A stretch of DNA of 64,000 bases from Fervidibacillus halotolerans. Its GTDB lineage: Bacteria; Bacillota; Bacilli; Bacillales; Caldibacillaceae. Position numbers and translations under genes: made by a program. This document shows positions 47,547-57,257 of the stretch, piece after piece; position 1 is the first letter of the stretch; the number at the start of each line of letters is the position of its first letter. The stretch covers positions 1,142,771-1,206,770 of the forward strand of contig NZ_CP106877.1 in the NCBI RefSeq assembly GCF_026547205.1, given 5' to 3'. The notes under the pieces are model-generated. The model saw only the letters and a list, made by a program, of their open reading frames with translations. It did not search any database and was not told the origin of the DNA.

Positions 47547-48725
47547 TTACGTTCGCCATTTTTCTTTCGAACCCCATTTTTTCATTTCGTTTCTCGTTTC
47601 TTCATCGACTTTCAAAATCGTCTCCAGATCTGGATTTGGAATCGAATGGTGTTGATTCATCGCCCGTTCAATCCAATTTTCAATTTCCAAAAATCGAATT
47701 GTACCTTCTAAAAAGGCATTGACAGCCACTTCATTCGCAGCATTTAACACAACTGGCATCGTTCCACCGATTCGCCCTGCATCGTAGGCGAATTGCAAAC
47801 AAGGGAATCGTTTCATATCCATCGGTTGAAAATGAAGGGTGCCTAATTTGGCTAAATCCAACGATTCCGATTCATTTGGAATCCGCTTCGGATACGTAAG
47901 GGCATACTGGATTGGAATGCGCATATCCGGTGTTCCTAATTGGGCGATCACACTTTTATCTTGGAACTCTACCATCGAATGAATCGTACTTTCCCGATGG
48001 AGGAGAACATCGATTTGATCATAAGGAACATCGAATAGCCAATGGGCTTCTATCACTTCTAAGCCTTTATTCATCATAGTTGCAGAATCGATTGTAATTT
48101 TCGCACCCATCAACCAATTTGGATGTTTTAGTGCATCTTCAACAGTAACGGATTTCAATTGTTCTCGGTTTAAGTCCCTGAAACTGCCACCTGATGCGGT
48201 CAAAATAATTTTTTTAATCTCTTTCTGATTTTCTCCCTTTAACGATTGAAAAATAGCGGAATGTTCACTATCCACTGGGATGATTTCAACGCCGAAGTCC
48301 CTCGCTTTCTTCATGACAAGATGTCCTGCTGTAACAAGGGTTTCTTTGTTCGCAATGGCAATACGTTTTCTTCCTTCGATCGCTTTCAAAGTGGGCAATA
48401 ATCCGACGCTGCCTAAAATTGCGTTGACAAGAACATCGGTATCGTTATGAATCGCCACTTGAATTAATCCATCCATACCGTATACAAAATGGATATTCCC
48501 TACATATTCCGATTTTAAACGGCTCCAGTCTTCCCTATTTTTCACTGAAACAAGTTTCGGTTGAAATTCTTCAATGATTTTCCTCGCTAAAGGGATATTT
48601 TCCCCAACACTAAAAGCGACTAGTTCAAATTCATCCCGATGATTTCGTATCACATCCAACGTTTGTTTGCCGATTGAACCAGTAGCACCTAGAATGCTAA
48701 TCCCTTTCCTACTCAACGATTTCAT
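47547..48725 (-). CDS. dxr: 1-deoxy-D-xylulose-5-phosphate reductoisomerase Dxr
   Basis: The 392-residue second enzyme of the MEP isoprenoid pathway has NADPH site [14 protein letters not shown] at the N-terminus, [10 protein letters not shown], the metal-binding [11 protein letters not shown] and the [10 protein letters not shown] loop. Its products supply UppS, two genes upstream, through the isoprenoid pathway. The gene is in the classic uppS-cdsA-dxr-rasP order. Confidence 0.97.
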   Translation of the reverse strand: MKSLSRKGISILGATGSIGKQTLDVIRNHRDEFELVAFSVGENIPLARKIIEEFQPKLVSVKNREDWSRLKSEYVGNIHFVYGMDGLIQVAIHNDTDVLVNAILGSVGLLPTLKAIEGRKRIAIANKETLVTAGHLVMKKARDFGVEIIPVDSEHSAIFQSLKGENQKEIKKIILTASGGSFRDLNREQLKSVTVEDALKHPNWLMGAKITIDSATMMNKGLEVIEAHWLFDVPYDQIDVLLHRESTIHSMVEFQDKSVIAQLGTPDMRIPIQYALTYPKRIPNESESLDLAKLGTLHFQPMDMKRFPCLQFAYDAGRIGGTMPVVLNAANEVAVNAFLEGTIRFLEIENWIERAMNQHHSIPNPDLETILKVDEETRNEMKKWGSKEKWRT

Positions 48726-48775
48726 CTCCTATCAGGTAGGATGATCCTATTGATGTATCCTTCTCCACTTATATT

Positions 48776-49573
48776 TTACAAGTTAAATAAAAATTGAAAA
48801 AGGGGCATGACAAATAGCCAACTATCTGTCCGATCTAAAATCCCCCCATGTCCAGGTAAAATCCATCCCGAGTCTTTTACACCGTAATGGCGTTTCAATG
48901 CAGACTCCACTAGGTCACCAAGTTGACCGAAAACGGATAAAATGATGGAAAAAATAATAAAACGGGCAAAATCAATCCCATTAGAAATATCGGATAGATA
49001 ATAAAATAAAAGCGCAACGATGAGGGCGAAAAAAATTCCACCGATTGAACCTTCCACCGTTTTATTCGGACTAATGGATGGAGCGAGTTTCCTCTTTCCA
49101 ATCGCTCTTCCGATAAAGTATGCCCCAGAATCCGTTGCCCAAATAAGAAATAAAGAAAAAAAGATAAAGAGAATCCCCATAAATCTCGTTTCCATTAAAT
49201 AATAAAAACCTGTACCGATATATAAAACGGATAAGATGGTAAACCCAATTTCATCAAAGGAATAGCGATTGTTCGTTATGACAGTAATCGTTAATAAAAC
49301 TAACACGAGAAATAAAAAGACCTTTCCTTTTACTGCCATATCTATATGTACAAAAGTAAAGTCATATTCGACTGGAAAAAGGAAAACCCATAATAATAAC
49401 AAAGAAACGATTCCTGCAAGTGAAAAAGTAGGGATTTGTTTCATACGCAACATTTCGAATAAGGCAACAGAAGCCATCAAATAAATCAGTATAATAAACG
49501 GGAATTTACCGATATATACAATCGGTAAAAATATCAATGCGGCAACAATGGCCGTCAAAATTCTTTCTTTCAT
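48776..49573 (-). CDS. cdsA: Phosphatidate cytidylyltransferase CdsA
   Basis: A 265-residue integral membrane enzyme with about eight hydrophobic segments and the C-terminal signature GDLVESALKRHYGVKDSG-WILPGHGG-ILDRTDS. It makes CDP-diacylglycerol, the substrate used by PgsA at the left of this window. It follows uppS by 15 bases, and dxr follows it by 50. Confidence 0.96.
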   Translation of the reverse strand: MKERILTAIVAALIFLPIVYIGKFPFIILIYLMASVALFEMLRMKQIPTFSLAGIVSLLLLWVFLFPVEYDFTFVHIDMAVKGKVFLFLVLVLLTITVITNNRYSFDEIGFTILSVLYIGTGFYYLMETRFMGILFIFFSLFLIWATDSGAYFIGRAIGKRKLAPSISPNKTVEGSIGGIFFALIVALLFYYLSDISNGIDFARFIIFSIILSVFGQLGDLVESALKRHYGVKDSGWILPGHGGILDRTDSWLFVMPLFQFLFNL

Positions 49574-49588
49574 GGAAAAACCTCACCC

Positions 49589-50356
49589 TTATATTCCCCC
49601 AAAACGGCGGGAACGTTTTTGATATTGTTCGATGGCATCTAAAAATAATTGTTCGTTGAAGTCGGGCCAAAGAACGTCTGTAAACCAAAGTTCGGTATAA
49701 GCAATTTGCCATAACATAAAATTACTTAAACGAATTTCTCCACTCGTGCGGATGAGCAAATCGGGATCGTGAAAATCTTTCGTCATTAAATACTGGGAAA
49801 ACAGTTCATCGGTTAAATCATTTTCATTTATTATACCATTTTTTGCATCCTTTATGATGGATTTAATCGCATTAAGTATTTCTAATCTACTTCCATAATT
49901 TAGCGCAAAATTTAAAACCATTCCAGTATTTTCTTTCGTATCAGCAATCGCCTTTTCCACCGCCCGTAAAGTATGATTCGGTATTTGTTCCTTTATGCCA
50001 ATCATTCGCACTTGTACATTATTTTCGACTAATTCTGGAAGATATACGTCCAAAAATTGTTCGGGGAGTTTCATTAAATAATTCACTTCATCTTTCGGCC
50101 TTTTCCAATTTTCCGTGGAAAAAGCATACAATGTAAGCGTATCAACATGAAGGTCGTTTGCCAACATCGTTATTTTTCTGACCACTTTCATTCCTTCGTG
50201 ATGGCCTGCGATTCGGGGAAGGGATCTTTTTTTCGCCCATCGACCATTCCCGTCCATAATAATAGCTATATGTGAAGGGATGTCCATCGATTTTATTCGT
50301 TCAATCCGTTTATGTAGCAATTCCGCCTTCGGTATCTTTAACCATTTTTGGAACAT
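49589..50356 (-). CDS. uppS: Undecaprenyl diphosphate synthase UppS
   Basis: The 255-residue cis-prenyltransferase has MDGNGRWAKKRSLPRIAGHH with the catalytic Asp and the Mg/phosphate-binding residues, and the C-terminal RTSGEIRLSNFMLWQIAYTE region. It makes the C55 lipid carrier for cell-wall precursors. There is a promoter at 50448-50477 and a GGAGG site upstream of the ATG. It heads the uppS-cdsA-dxr-rasP-proS unit. Confidence 0.97.
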   Translation of the reverse strand: MFQKWLKIPKAELLHKRIERIKSMDIPSHIAIIMDGNGRWAKKRSLPRIAGHHEGMKVVRKITMLANDLHVDTLTLYAFSTENWKRPKDEVNYLMKLPEQFLDVYLPELVENNVQVRMIGIKEQIPNHTLRAVEKAIADTKENTGMVLNFALNYGSRLEILNAIKSIIKDAKNGIINENDLTDELFSQYLMTKDFHDPDLLIRTSGEIRLSNFMLWQIAYTELWFTDVLWPDFNEQLFLDAIEQYQKRSRRFGGI

Positions 50357-50447
50357 TCGATTGATCCTCCAGTGATTTCATCCAAAATTTTCTCAACAAT
50401 CATTTCACCATTTTACGATTACCCATTTTCTTTTCCTACTCCTTTTT

Positions 50448-50477
50448 ATTATCCGATAAAGGGAAATAAAAAGTAAA
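50448..50477 (-). promoter_or_regulatory. Sigma-A-like promoter of the uppS operon
   Basis: TTTACT, an 18-base spacer, then GATAAT, 92 bases upstream of uppS and just after the frr terminator. Confidence 0.5.
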
Positions 50478-50520
50478 GGATGAGAAAGAACGATTTGGGA
50501 ATAAGTTCGTTATTAGAAAG

Positions 50521-50544
50521 AAAAAGCCCCTATGAAACAGGGGC
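50521..50544 (-). terminator. Intrinsic terminator after frr
   Basis: GCCCCT, a 7-nt loop, AGGGGC, then TTTTTC. Confidence 0.88.
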
Positions 50545-50570
50545 GCATAAAGGATTTATGGGTCGATTAA

Positions 50571-51903
<1,333 letters not shown>

Positions 51904-51931
51904 TCAATGCACGTTTATTAGTCCATCTTTT

Positions 51932-51985
51932 AAAAAAGGTTGACATTGATGTGGTTACCGAATCGATATCCACATGTCAACCTTT
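51932..51985 (-). terminator. Intrinsic terminator between tsf and pyrH
   Basis: 12-bp arms AAAGGTTGACAT / ATGTCAACCTTT, with inner GTGG / CCAC pairing possible, followed by TTT. It stands directly after the tsf stop. Confidence 0.88.
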
Positions 51986-51993
51986 CTCAATCA

Positions 51994-52875
51994 TTAATTT
52001 TTCACTTGGTTCATGACTTCTTCAGCGAAGTTGTCTTGTCGTTTTTCTAACCCTTCCCCTACTTCATAACGAATAAATGTTTTTAATGTAGCGTTATGGG
52101 ATTTGACATATTGTTTTACTTTCATATCCGAATCTTTTACAAAATTTTGTTCTAGCAAGCAAATTTCTTCAAAAAATTTACCGAGGCGGCCTTCTACTAT
52201 TTTTTCAACAATATTTTCTGGTTTTCCTTCATTTAAAGCTTGTTGTTTTAAAACTTCACGTTCATGGTTAATTTCTTCTTGAGGGACGTCATCCCTTGAT
52301 ACGTATTTCGGGTTTAAAGCAGCCGCATGCATGGCAACATCTTTTGCAACCGTTTCATCTGTCGTACCTTCCAAAACGGTTAATACAGAAATGCGACCAC
52401 CCATATGCAAATAGGCTCCGAACACATCGTTATCCGTTTTCGTCACAATTTCAAAACGACGCAATGTGATTTTTTCACCGATTTTTGCAATAGCAGCATT
52501 GATAAATTCTGAAACGATAGATCCGTTATCCATCGTTTGTTTCAATGCTTCATCGACGCTTGATGGTTTCGCCTTTAAAAGATGGGAAGAAAGATCTTTT
52601 ACGAGATTTATAAAAGAATCGTTTTTCGCAACAAAGTCTGTTTCTGAATTGACTTCTAAAATAACGGCATCATTGCCTTCTGTCAAAATAAAAGTGGTTC
52701 CTTCGGCTGCAATTCGATCCGCTTTCTTCGCAGCTTTAGCAATACCTTTTTCCCGTAAATAATCGATCGCTTTTTCCATATCACCGTTTGTTTCCGTTAA
52801 CGCTTTTTTACAATCCATCAGACCAGCACCGGTTTTTTCACGTAATTCCTTTACCATTTGGGCTGTAATCGCCAT
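51994..52875 (-). CDS. tsf: Elongation factor Ts
   Basis: 293 residues, the typical Bacillus length. [21 protein letters not shown] marks the N-terminal domain contacting EF-Tu, and [14 protein letters not shown] the core. It is the nucleotide exchange factor for EF-Tu. ATG 52875 is preceded by AAGGAGG; an eight-codon extension has no site. Lies after rpsB with a terminator-like hairpin between. Confidence 0.97.
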   Translation of the reverse strand: MAITAQMVKELREKTGAGLMDCKKALTETNGDMEKAIDYLREKGIAKAAKKADRIAAEGTTFILTEGNDAVILEVNSETDFVAKNDSFINLVKDLSSHLLKAKPSSVDEALKQTMDNGSIVSEFINAAIAKIGEKITLRRFEIVTKTDNDVFGAYLHMGGRISVLTVLEGTTDETVAKDVAMHAAALNPKYVSRDDVPQEEINHEREVLKQQALNEGKPENIVEKIVEGRLGKFFEEICLLEQNFVKDSDMKVKQYVKSHNATLKTFIRYEVGEGLEKRQDNFAEEVMNQVKN

Positions 52876-52930
52876 AAATGTACTCCTCCTTAAAGTCACT
52901 TTTTAATCACACATCCGAATTCTTTCTGAA

Positions 52931-52963
52931 AAAAAGGTGATAAGGGCTTCCCGCTTATCACCT
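52931..52963 (-). terminator. Intrinsic terminator/attenuator between rpsB and tsf
   Basis: Perfect 10-bp stem AGGTGATAAG / CTTATCACCT with a 9-nt loop and a TTTTT tail. As tsf has no obvious separate promoter it probably acts as a partial terminator. Confidence 0.85.
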
Positions 52964-52974
52964 ACTTTTATCCC

Positions 52975-53700
52975 TTACTCGGCTTCAACCATTTCTTCGA
53001 CCGTTTCGTTTACTTCTTCACCTTGGTTCGCTTCCATAATCGCATCAGCCATTTTACCCGTTAAAAGTTTTACAGCACGGATGGCATCATCGTTTGCTGG
53101 AATCACATAATCGATTTCGTCAGGATCACAATTCGTGTCGACAATACCGACGATCGGAATATTTAATTTGCGGGCTTCTTGAACCGCAATCCGTTCTTTC
53201 CGTGGATCGATGACAAATAAACAATCCGGAAGTTGATTCATTTCTTTTATGCCGCCGAGGAATTTTTCAAGTTTTTCCTTTTCCTTTTTCAAACCGACGA
53301 CTTCTTTTTTCGGCAATACGTCGAACGTACCATCTTCAGCCATTTTTTCAATTTCTTTCAAATGTTGAACACGTTTTTGTATCGTCGCAAAGTTCGTTAA
53401 AGTACCACCTAACCAACGATGGTTCACATAGTACATACCTACGCGTTCTGCTTCTGCTTTTACGGATTCTTGAGCTTGTTTTTTCGTACCCACGAATAAA
53501 ACTTTGCCACCGTCAGCAGCTAATTGTTTCATAAAGTTGTACGCTTCTTCGACTTTTTTAACCGTTTTTTGTAAGTCGATAATGTAAATACCGTTTCGTT
53601 CCGTAAAAATGTATTTTTTCATTTTCGGATTCCAACGGCGCGTTTGGTGACCGAAATGGACACCGGCTTCCAATAATTGTTTCATGGATATAACAGACAT
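52975..53700 (-). CDS. rpsB: Ribosomal protein S2
   Basis: The 241 residues begin [45 protein letters not shown] and [16 protein letters not shown] are all S2 signatures; the acidic C-terminal tail is typical. S2 joins the 30S late and is needed for S1 binding where present. It has a strong promoter and a structured leader upstream. Confidence 0.98.
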   Translation of the reverse strand: MSVISMKQLLEAGVHFGHQTRRWNPKMKKYIFTERNGIYIIDLQKTVKKVEEAYNFMKQLAADGGKVLFVGTKKQAQESVKAEAERVGMYYVNHRWLGGTLTNFATIQKRVQHLKEIEKMAEDGTFDVLPKKEVVGLKKEKEKLEKFLGGIKEMNQLPDCLFVIDPRKERIAVQEARKLNIPIVGIVDTNCDPDEIDYVIPANDDAIRAVKLLTGKMADAIMEANQGEEVNETVEEMVEAE

Positions 53701-53810
53701 TCAGTTTCCTCCTATACTTGGTTTTTCCTCCGCCCGTTTCCCCTTTAAACAGGACCGCTTGACGGCACCCCCGCTTAAATCCACAGGCGTGTGTATTCAC
53801 ACCACGAAAT
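53701..53810 (-). promoter_or_regulatory. rpsB mRNA leader, GC-rich and probably structured
   Basis: Between the promoter and ATG lies a 110-base leader with GGTGTGAATACACACGCCTG, GCGGGGGTGCCGTCAAGCGG and GGGGAAACGGGCGGAGG, unusually GC-rich for this genome and rich in potential hairpins. Autoregulatory r-protein leaders are common; that this one binds S2 is inference. Confidence 0.45.
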
Positions 53811-53840
53811 ACTATAACATAAACAGGGGATACAAATCAA
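53811..53840 (-). promoter_or_regulatory. Sigma-A promoter of rpsB
   Basis: TTGATT, an 18-base spacer, then TATAGT, after the swrB stop codon. Confidence 0.6.
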
Positions 53841-53886
53841 GAAGGACCGGTGAGGTTATAAAAAATTTTTTCCTTTTTTCTAAATT

Positions 53887-54435
53887 CTATGCTTCCCTTT
53901 TTTCTCGGGAAGCTGCTTCAGCAATTTTGAAAAGTGAAGGGGTAAACTTGATTAACAGTTCGATTTCTGTTTTTCCTTTTTTTAGTTGTTTTGCAATTTC
54001 TTCAACAGTATACCCGGATTCTAATAATTGTTTAACGTCATTAAGTAAGCGATCATGTTCTTTAATCGTTTGGACACTTTCATCGTGAACAGGAGGGCTA
54101 GCTTGTTTTGAAGACGATTTTTTTTCCTTACTTTCATTATCTTCTTCGAGTTCTTTACGTTCGTTTCCTATATGTTTTTCATATTTTCCTTCTTCTTTTC
54201 TACCATCGAAAGGTTGTTGTTGTTTTTTTAATTGTCGTAATTTCCCTAGAAATTGATCGTTTTCTTCTTTCATTTCTATAAGAAAGGAAGAAATCATCTC
54301 TTCCATTTCCCGATTTAATCGTTCAAACTTTTTTTCCAAATCGTGATAGCGATTTTGCCTTAAAAATAAAAGGATTATTAAAAAAAAAGCGAAAATAACA
54401 AGAATGAAGTTCACAACCATTAAAAAGTCCATCAT
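53887..54435 (-). CDS. swrB: SwrB-like membrane-anchored protein
   Basis: A 182-residue protein with one N-terminal membrane helix (about 4-26), a predicted coiled coil (LEKKFERLNREMEEMISSFL), a charged low-complexity middle and a C-terminal segment SGYTVEEIAKQLKKGKTEIE-LLIKF that matches the end of SwrB. B. subtilis SwrB promotes flagellar export-apparatus activation and swarming. The place between sigD and rpsB fits. It is preceded by a small unknown gene not found there in B. subtilis. Confidence 0.8.
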   Translation of the reverse strand: MMDFLMVVNFILVIFAFFLIILLFLRQNRYHDLEKKFERLNREMEEMISSFLIEMKEENDQFLGKLRQLKKQQQPFDGRKEEGKYEKHIGNERKELEEDNESKEKKSSSKQASPPVHDESVQTIKEHDRLLNDVKQLLESGYTVEEIAKQLKKGKTEIELLIKFTPSLFKIAEAASREKREA

Positions 54436-54445
54436 CTTCCATTAA

Positions 54446-54754
54446 TCATCCTTTGTAATCGATAAATTTACCTTTAAAGGGGTGCATTTCCTCTTCCTTA
54501 GCATTTTGTTGTTGTTCAATTTCCCTTTCGGAAAAAGAAGACTGATTGTTTCCTCGTCCATCTTTTTTTAGTTTCAAATTGTTCGTTTCATGATTTTTAG
54601 AAACGGTTTTTCGCTTTCGTTCTTCATTTTTTTCAACGGATATATGAGTTTGTGCATTCATAATAAGTGCTCGATTATTTTGGTCATGCTGAATTTTTCC
54701 TGCATCCACAGTTTTTGGAATAGCAATTTGCATTTCAACATTTTTCAAACTCAT
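54446..54754 (-). CDS. Small conserved hypothetical protein between sigD and swrB
   Basis: 102 residues, strongly charged, no membrane segment. The N-terminus MSLKNVEMQIAIPKTVDAGK and the C-terminus HPFKGKFIDYKG look conserved, the middle is Lys/Glu/Asn-rich and probably disordered. I recall similar short proteins at this place in other Bacillaceae and some Clostridia, but not in B. subtilis; I cannot confirm that here. It lies 26 bases after sigD and 10 before swrB, in the same operon, so a motility-linked role is plausible. It has a GGCGGG-type site upstream. Confidence 0.7.
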   Translation of the reverse strand: MSLKNVEMQIAIPKTVDAGKIQHDQNNRALIMNAQTHISVEKNEERKRKTVSKNHETNNLKLKKDGRGNNQSSFSEREIEQQQNAKEEEMHPFKGKFIDYKG

Positions 54755-54780
54755 CGAAAATCCCGCCTTTTATATACGAC

Positions 54781-55581
54781 TTAACGTAGTAAATGTTTCA
54801 ATTTCGAGATCGCCTTTCGATGGATTTGTGAAATTCGAGATGTAGATAAATTGAGAATTTGTCCAATTTCTGTAAACGTTAATTCCTCTTGATATAATAA
54901 GCTTAACACGTATTGTTCCTTCTTGGAAAGTTTAGTAATCGCATTTGCCAATTCCTGAACGTTTTCTGAATAGATTAATTCTTCTTCCGGTGTTTTCATT
55001 TGTTCATCTCGAATCACATAGGATGGCATTTCCTCTTCGTGATCCTGGTTATGGTCATCGATGGATAACACGTTCGCAAAATAACTATCTTCCAATAGTT
55101 CGGACACTTCTTTTTCGGATAAACCTGCTTCTTTTGCTACTTCTTGAACCGTTACGTTTCGTAAAAATTTCTGTTCTAAACTCGCTACAATATGTTCAAT
55201 TTTTTTCGTTTTCTCCCTCGTTTTTCTTGGCAGCCAATCCTCTTTACGTAATCCATCTAAAATGGAACCACGGATTCGAAAGGATGCATACGTTTCAAAT
55301 TTTAATTGACGTTCAGGGTCGTATTTTTCAAGTGCCTCATATAAACCGAATAAACCGAGACTGAACAACTCATCTTTACTAACGGACTTCGGAAGTGTCC
55401 GCTGAATTTTATCTACGATAATATTCACTAAAGGAACATATTTTTTAACGAGGAGATTGGCGGAATACTCATCCCGTTTTTCTAGCCAATTTTTAAATAA
55501 TCGTTGATCATCCATCGACTTGTTGCCTTCATTTTGATCAAAAGCCATCGATTGCTGATCGGAATGTATAGAAAAAGGCAT
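54781..55581 (-). CDS. sigD: Motility sigma factor SigD (FliA type)
   Basis: The 266-residue sigma-28 has region 2 (LFSLGLFGLYEALEKYDPER, then YASFRIRGSILDGLRKEDW), region 3 and region 4 with the helix-turn-helix LTFTEIGQILNLSTSRISQI. It drives late flagellar and chemotaxis genes. Its N-terminus is about ten residues longer than the B. subtilis protein; ATG 55581 has a strong AAAGGAGGGG. It sits at the end of the che block as in B. subtilis. Confidence 0.96.
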   Translation of the reverse strand: MPFSIHSDQQSMAFDQNEGNKSMDDQRLFKNWLEKRDEYSANLLVKKYVPLVNIIVDKIQRTLPKSVSKDELFSLGLFGLYEALEKYDPERQLKFETYASFRIRGSILDGLRKEDWLPRKTREKTKKIEHIVASLEQKFLRNVTVQEVAKEAGLSEKEVSELLEDSYFANVLSIDDHNQDHEEEMPSYVIRDEQMKTPEEELIYSENVQELANAITKLSKKEQYVLSLLYQEELTFTEIGQILNLSTSRISQIHRKAISKLKHLLR

Positions 55582-55638
55582 ATTTCCCCTCCTTTGCCAA
55601 GAAAAGGTGTAGCATTTTCAAGGGAAACGGAGTTCACA

Positions 55639-56136
55639 TCAAATCTCCTTAATCCCTAGGTTAACGGTTCGAATCGTTAAAACACCATTTTCTGGATTAA
55701 ACTCGATCGTCCGTCCGTTTGATCCTCCCGTATCTTCTGCAATAATTGGAATTCGGTATTTTTCCAATTGTTTTTTGACCGCTTCCACATTTCTCGGTCC
55801 AATTCGCATAATTTCGCTTTTCGAAGCGGTCTGAAACATCTGTGCACCACCTGCAATTTTCGCCCTTAAGGTTACTTTTCTTACGCCGACTTCTTCTAAT
55901 TTCCGAATCAATGTTTCTACAGCAGTATCGGCGTATTTTGCCATATGGATCGTTTTCCCTCGAGCTAAAGTGGAGTCCGGAAGCATAATATGTGCCATTC
56001 CTGCTGTTTTCTTATGTAAGTCATAAAGAATAATACCGACACATGAACCCAATCCAGCCGTACGTAATTTATCTGGGGCCTTTGCAATTTTCATGTCTGC
56101 AATACCGACTTTAATCGTTTTTCCGTTCTCTATCAT
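55639..56136 (-). CDS. cheD: Chemoreceptor glutamine deamidase CheD
   Basis: 165 residues; the triad T26, C32 (GLGSCVG) and H49 (GMAHIMLP) is intact. It deamidates receptor glutamines and is the partner of CheC, whose phosphatase activity it raises. The start overlaps the cheC stop by one base. Belongs to the fla/che operon. Confidence 0.96.
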   Translation of the reverse strand: MIENGKTIKVGIADMKIAKAPDKLRTAGLGSCVGIILYDLHKKTAGMAHIMLPDSTLARGKTIHMAKYADTAVETLIRKLEEVGVRKVTLRAKIAGGAQMFQTASKSEIMRIGPRNVEAVKKQLEKYRIPIIAEDTGGSNGRTIEFNPENGVLTIRTVNLGIKEI

Positions 56137-56759
56137 TATTGATTGACCCCTAATGAAGAAAAGATTTTTTGAAATGAATCCGGATCTGGAAGTAAAAGAA
56201 AATGACCTTTAATGAAGCCGTTTTTATCTTTGGAAAAGGGATCTTTTATTTCCGCATCGATCACGATTGCATGATCACTAACTTTAGAAATTTCAATCAA
56301 ACCATACGTAATTATAGCCCCAAACATATCGATACTAACAGCAGGAACGGATGGAATGATAGATAAGCGTAAAAATTCCGACAAAGCTGTTAAATAAGAA
56401 CTGGCCACAATGTTTCCTAATTCCTGAAAAGCGGAAATGGCCATTTCAGAATACGGTGGTAGAACGAATGAGCATTGATCCAATCCAGGTAATTGTTGGA
56501 TAAATGTAGATGCCTTTTCCACCGACAAAACGAAAAACATATTTCCAGTTAAATCCCCAGAAAACTGTAAAAATATGGATGCGACTTTTTTATCTGCGCT
56601 ACCGTATAGTTCCATCATCTCGTCAAAGGATAAAATACGAACCATCGGAACGTTCATTTCGATTTTTTTGTTTAACAGTTGGGAAAGGGCTGTAGAAGCA
56701 TTTCCCGCACCTATATTTCCAATTTCTTTTAATATATCTAACTGCATTTGATTAAACAT
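56136..56759 (-). CDS. cheC: CheY-P phosphatase CheC
   Basis: 207 residues with the two expected active-site segments: a first D/S-x3-E-x2-N ([20 protein letters not shown]) and a second ([16 protein letters not shown]). It removes phosphate from CheY-P and binds CheD. I chose ATG 56759 ([12 protein letters not shown]), which matches the family; the reading is open 14 codons further. An AAGGTGG lies 12 bases upstream. It follows cheW. Confidence 0.93.
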   Translation of the reverse strand: MFNQMQLDILKEIGNIGAGNASTALSQLLNKKIEMNVPMVRILSFDEMMELYGSADKKVASIFLQFSGDLTGNMFFVLSVEKASTFIQQLPGLDQCSFVLPPYSEMAISAFQELGNIVASSYLTALSEFLRLSIIPSVPAVSIDMFGAIITYGLIEISKVSDHAIVIDAEIKDPFSKDKNGFIKGHFLLLPDPDSFQKIFSSLGVNQ

Positions 56760-56793
56760 AAATGTACATGCCACCTTCATCCCTTTTGTTTTG

Positions 56794-57234
56794 TTACACA
56801 TTCATGATTTGTTCGATGTTTAAAAGCATGAGGAGCCTGTCTTCAATTTTTATGATCCCATCGATATACTCCTTTTTTTCCGAACCGATAATATCCGGTT
56901 GTGCTTCTACATTTCCTTCACTTATTTGGATTACATCATGGGCTTCATCGACGATAAAACCAACTTGTTTATCTTTTATTTTAATGATAACGATTCGAGT
57001 ATGCTCATCATAAGGTTTTTCCTCGATTTGAAATCGAGTTCGTAAATCGATGATCGGAATAATGATTCCCCGTAAATTAATAACCCCTTTTATGTAGGAC
57101 GGGACATTTGGAACCCGTGTAATCGGCATGATTTTTTCAATCGAAACAACATACTGAACATCGACACCGTATTCCTTATCATTAATGGAAAAAGCGACAA
57201 TTTTCGAAAGCGTGTCATTAGTATTGTCGATCAT
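56794..57234 (-). CDS. cheW: Chemotaxis coupling protein CheW
   Basis: 146 residues, a single CheW domain with EYGVDVQYVVSIEKIMPITR and YIKGVINLRGIIIPIIDLR, the latter being the receptor-binding hallmark. It links receptors to CheA. Located between cheA and cheC with a 23-base gap from cheA. Confidence 0.96.
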   Translation of the reverse strand: MIDNTNDTLSKIVAFSINDKEYGVDVQYVVSIEKIMPITRVPNVPSYIKGVINLRGIIIPIIDLRTRFQIEEKPYDEHTRIVIIKIKDKQVGFIVDEAHDVIQISEGNVEAQPDIIGSEKKEYIDGIIKIEDRLLMLLNIEQIMNV

Positions 57235-57257
57235 GGGAACTGACTCCTTTCAACCTT

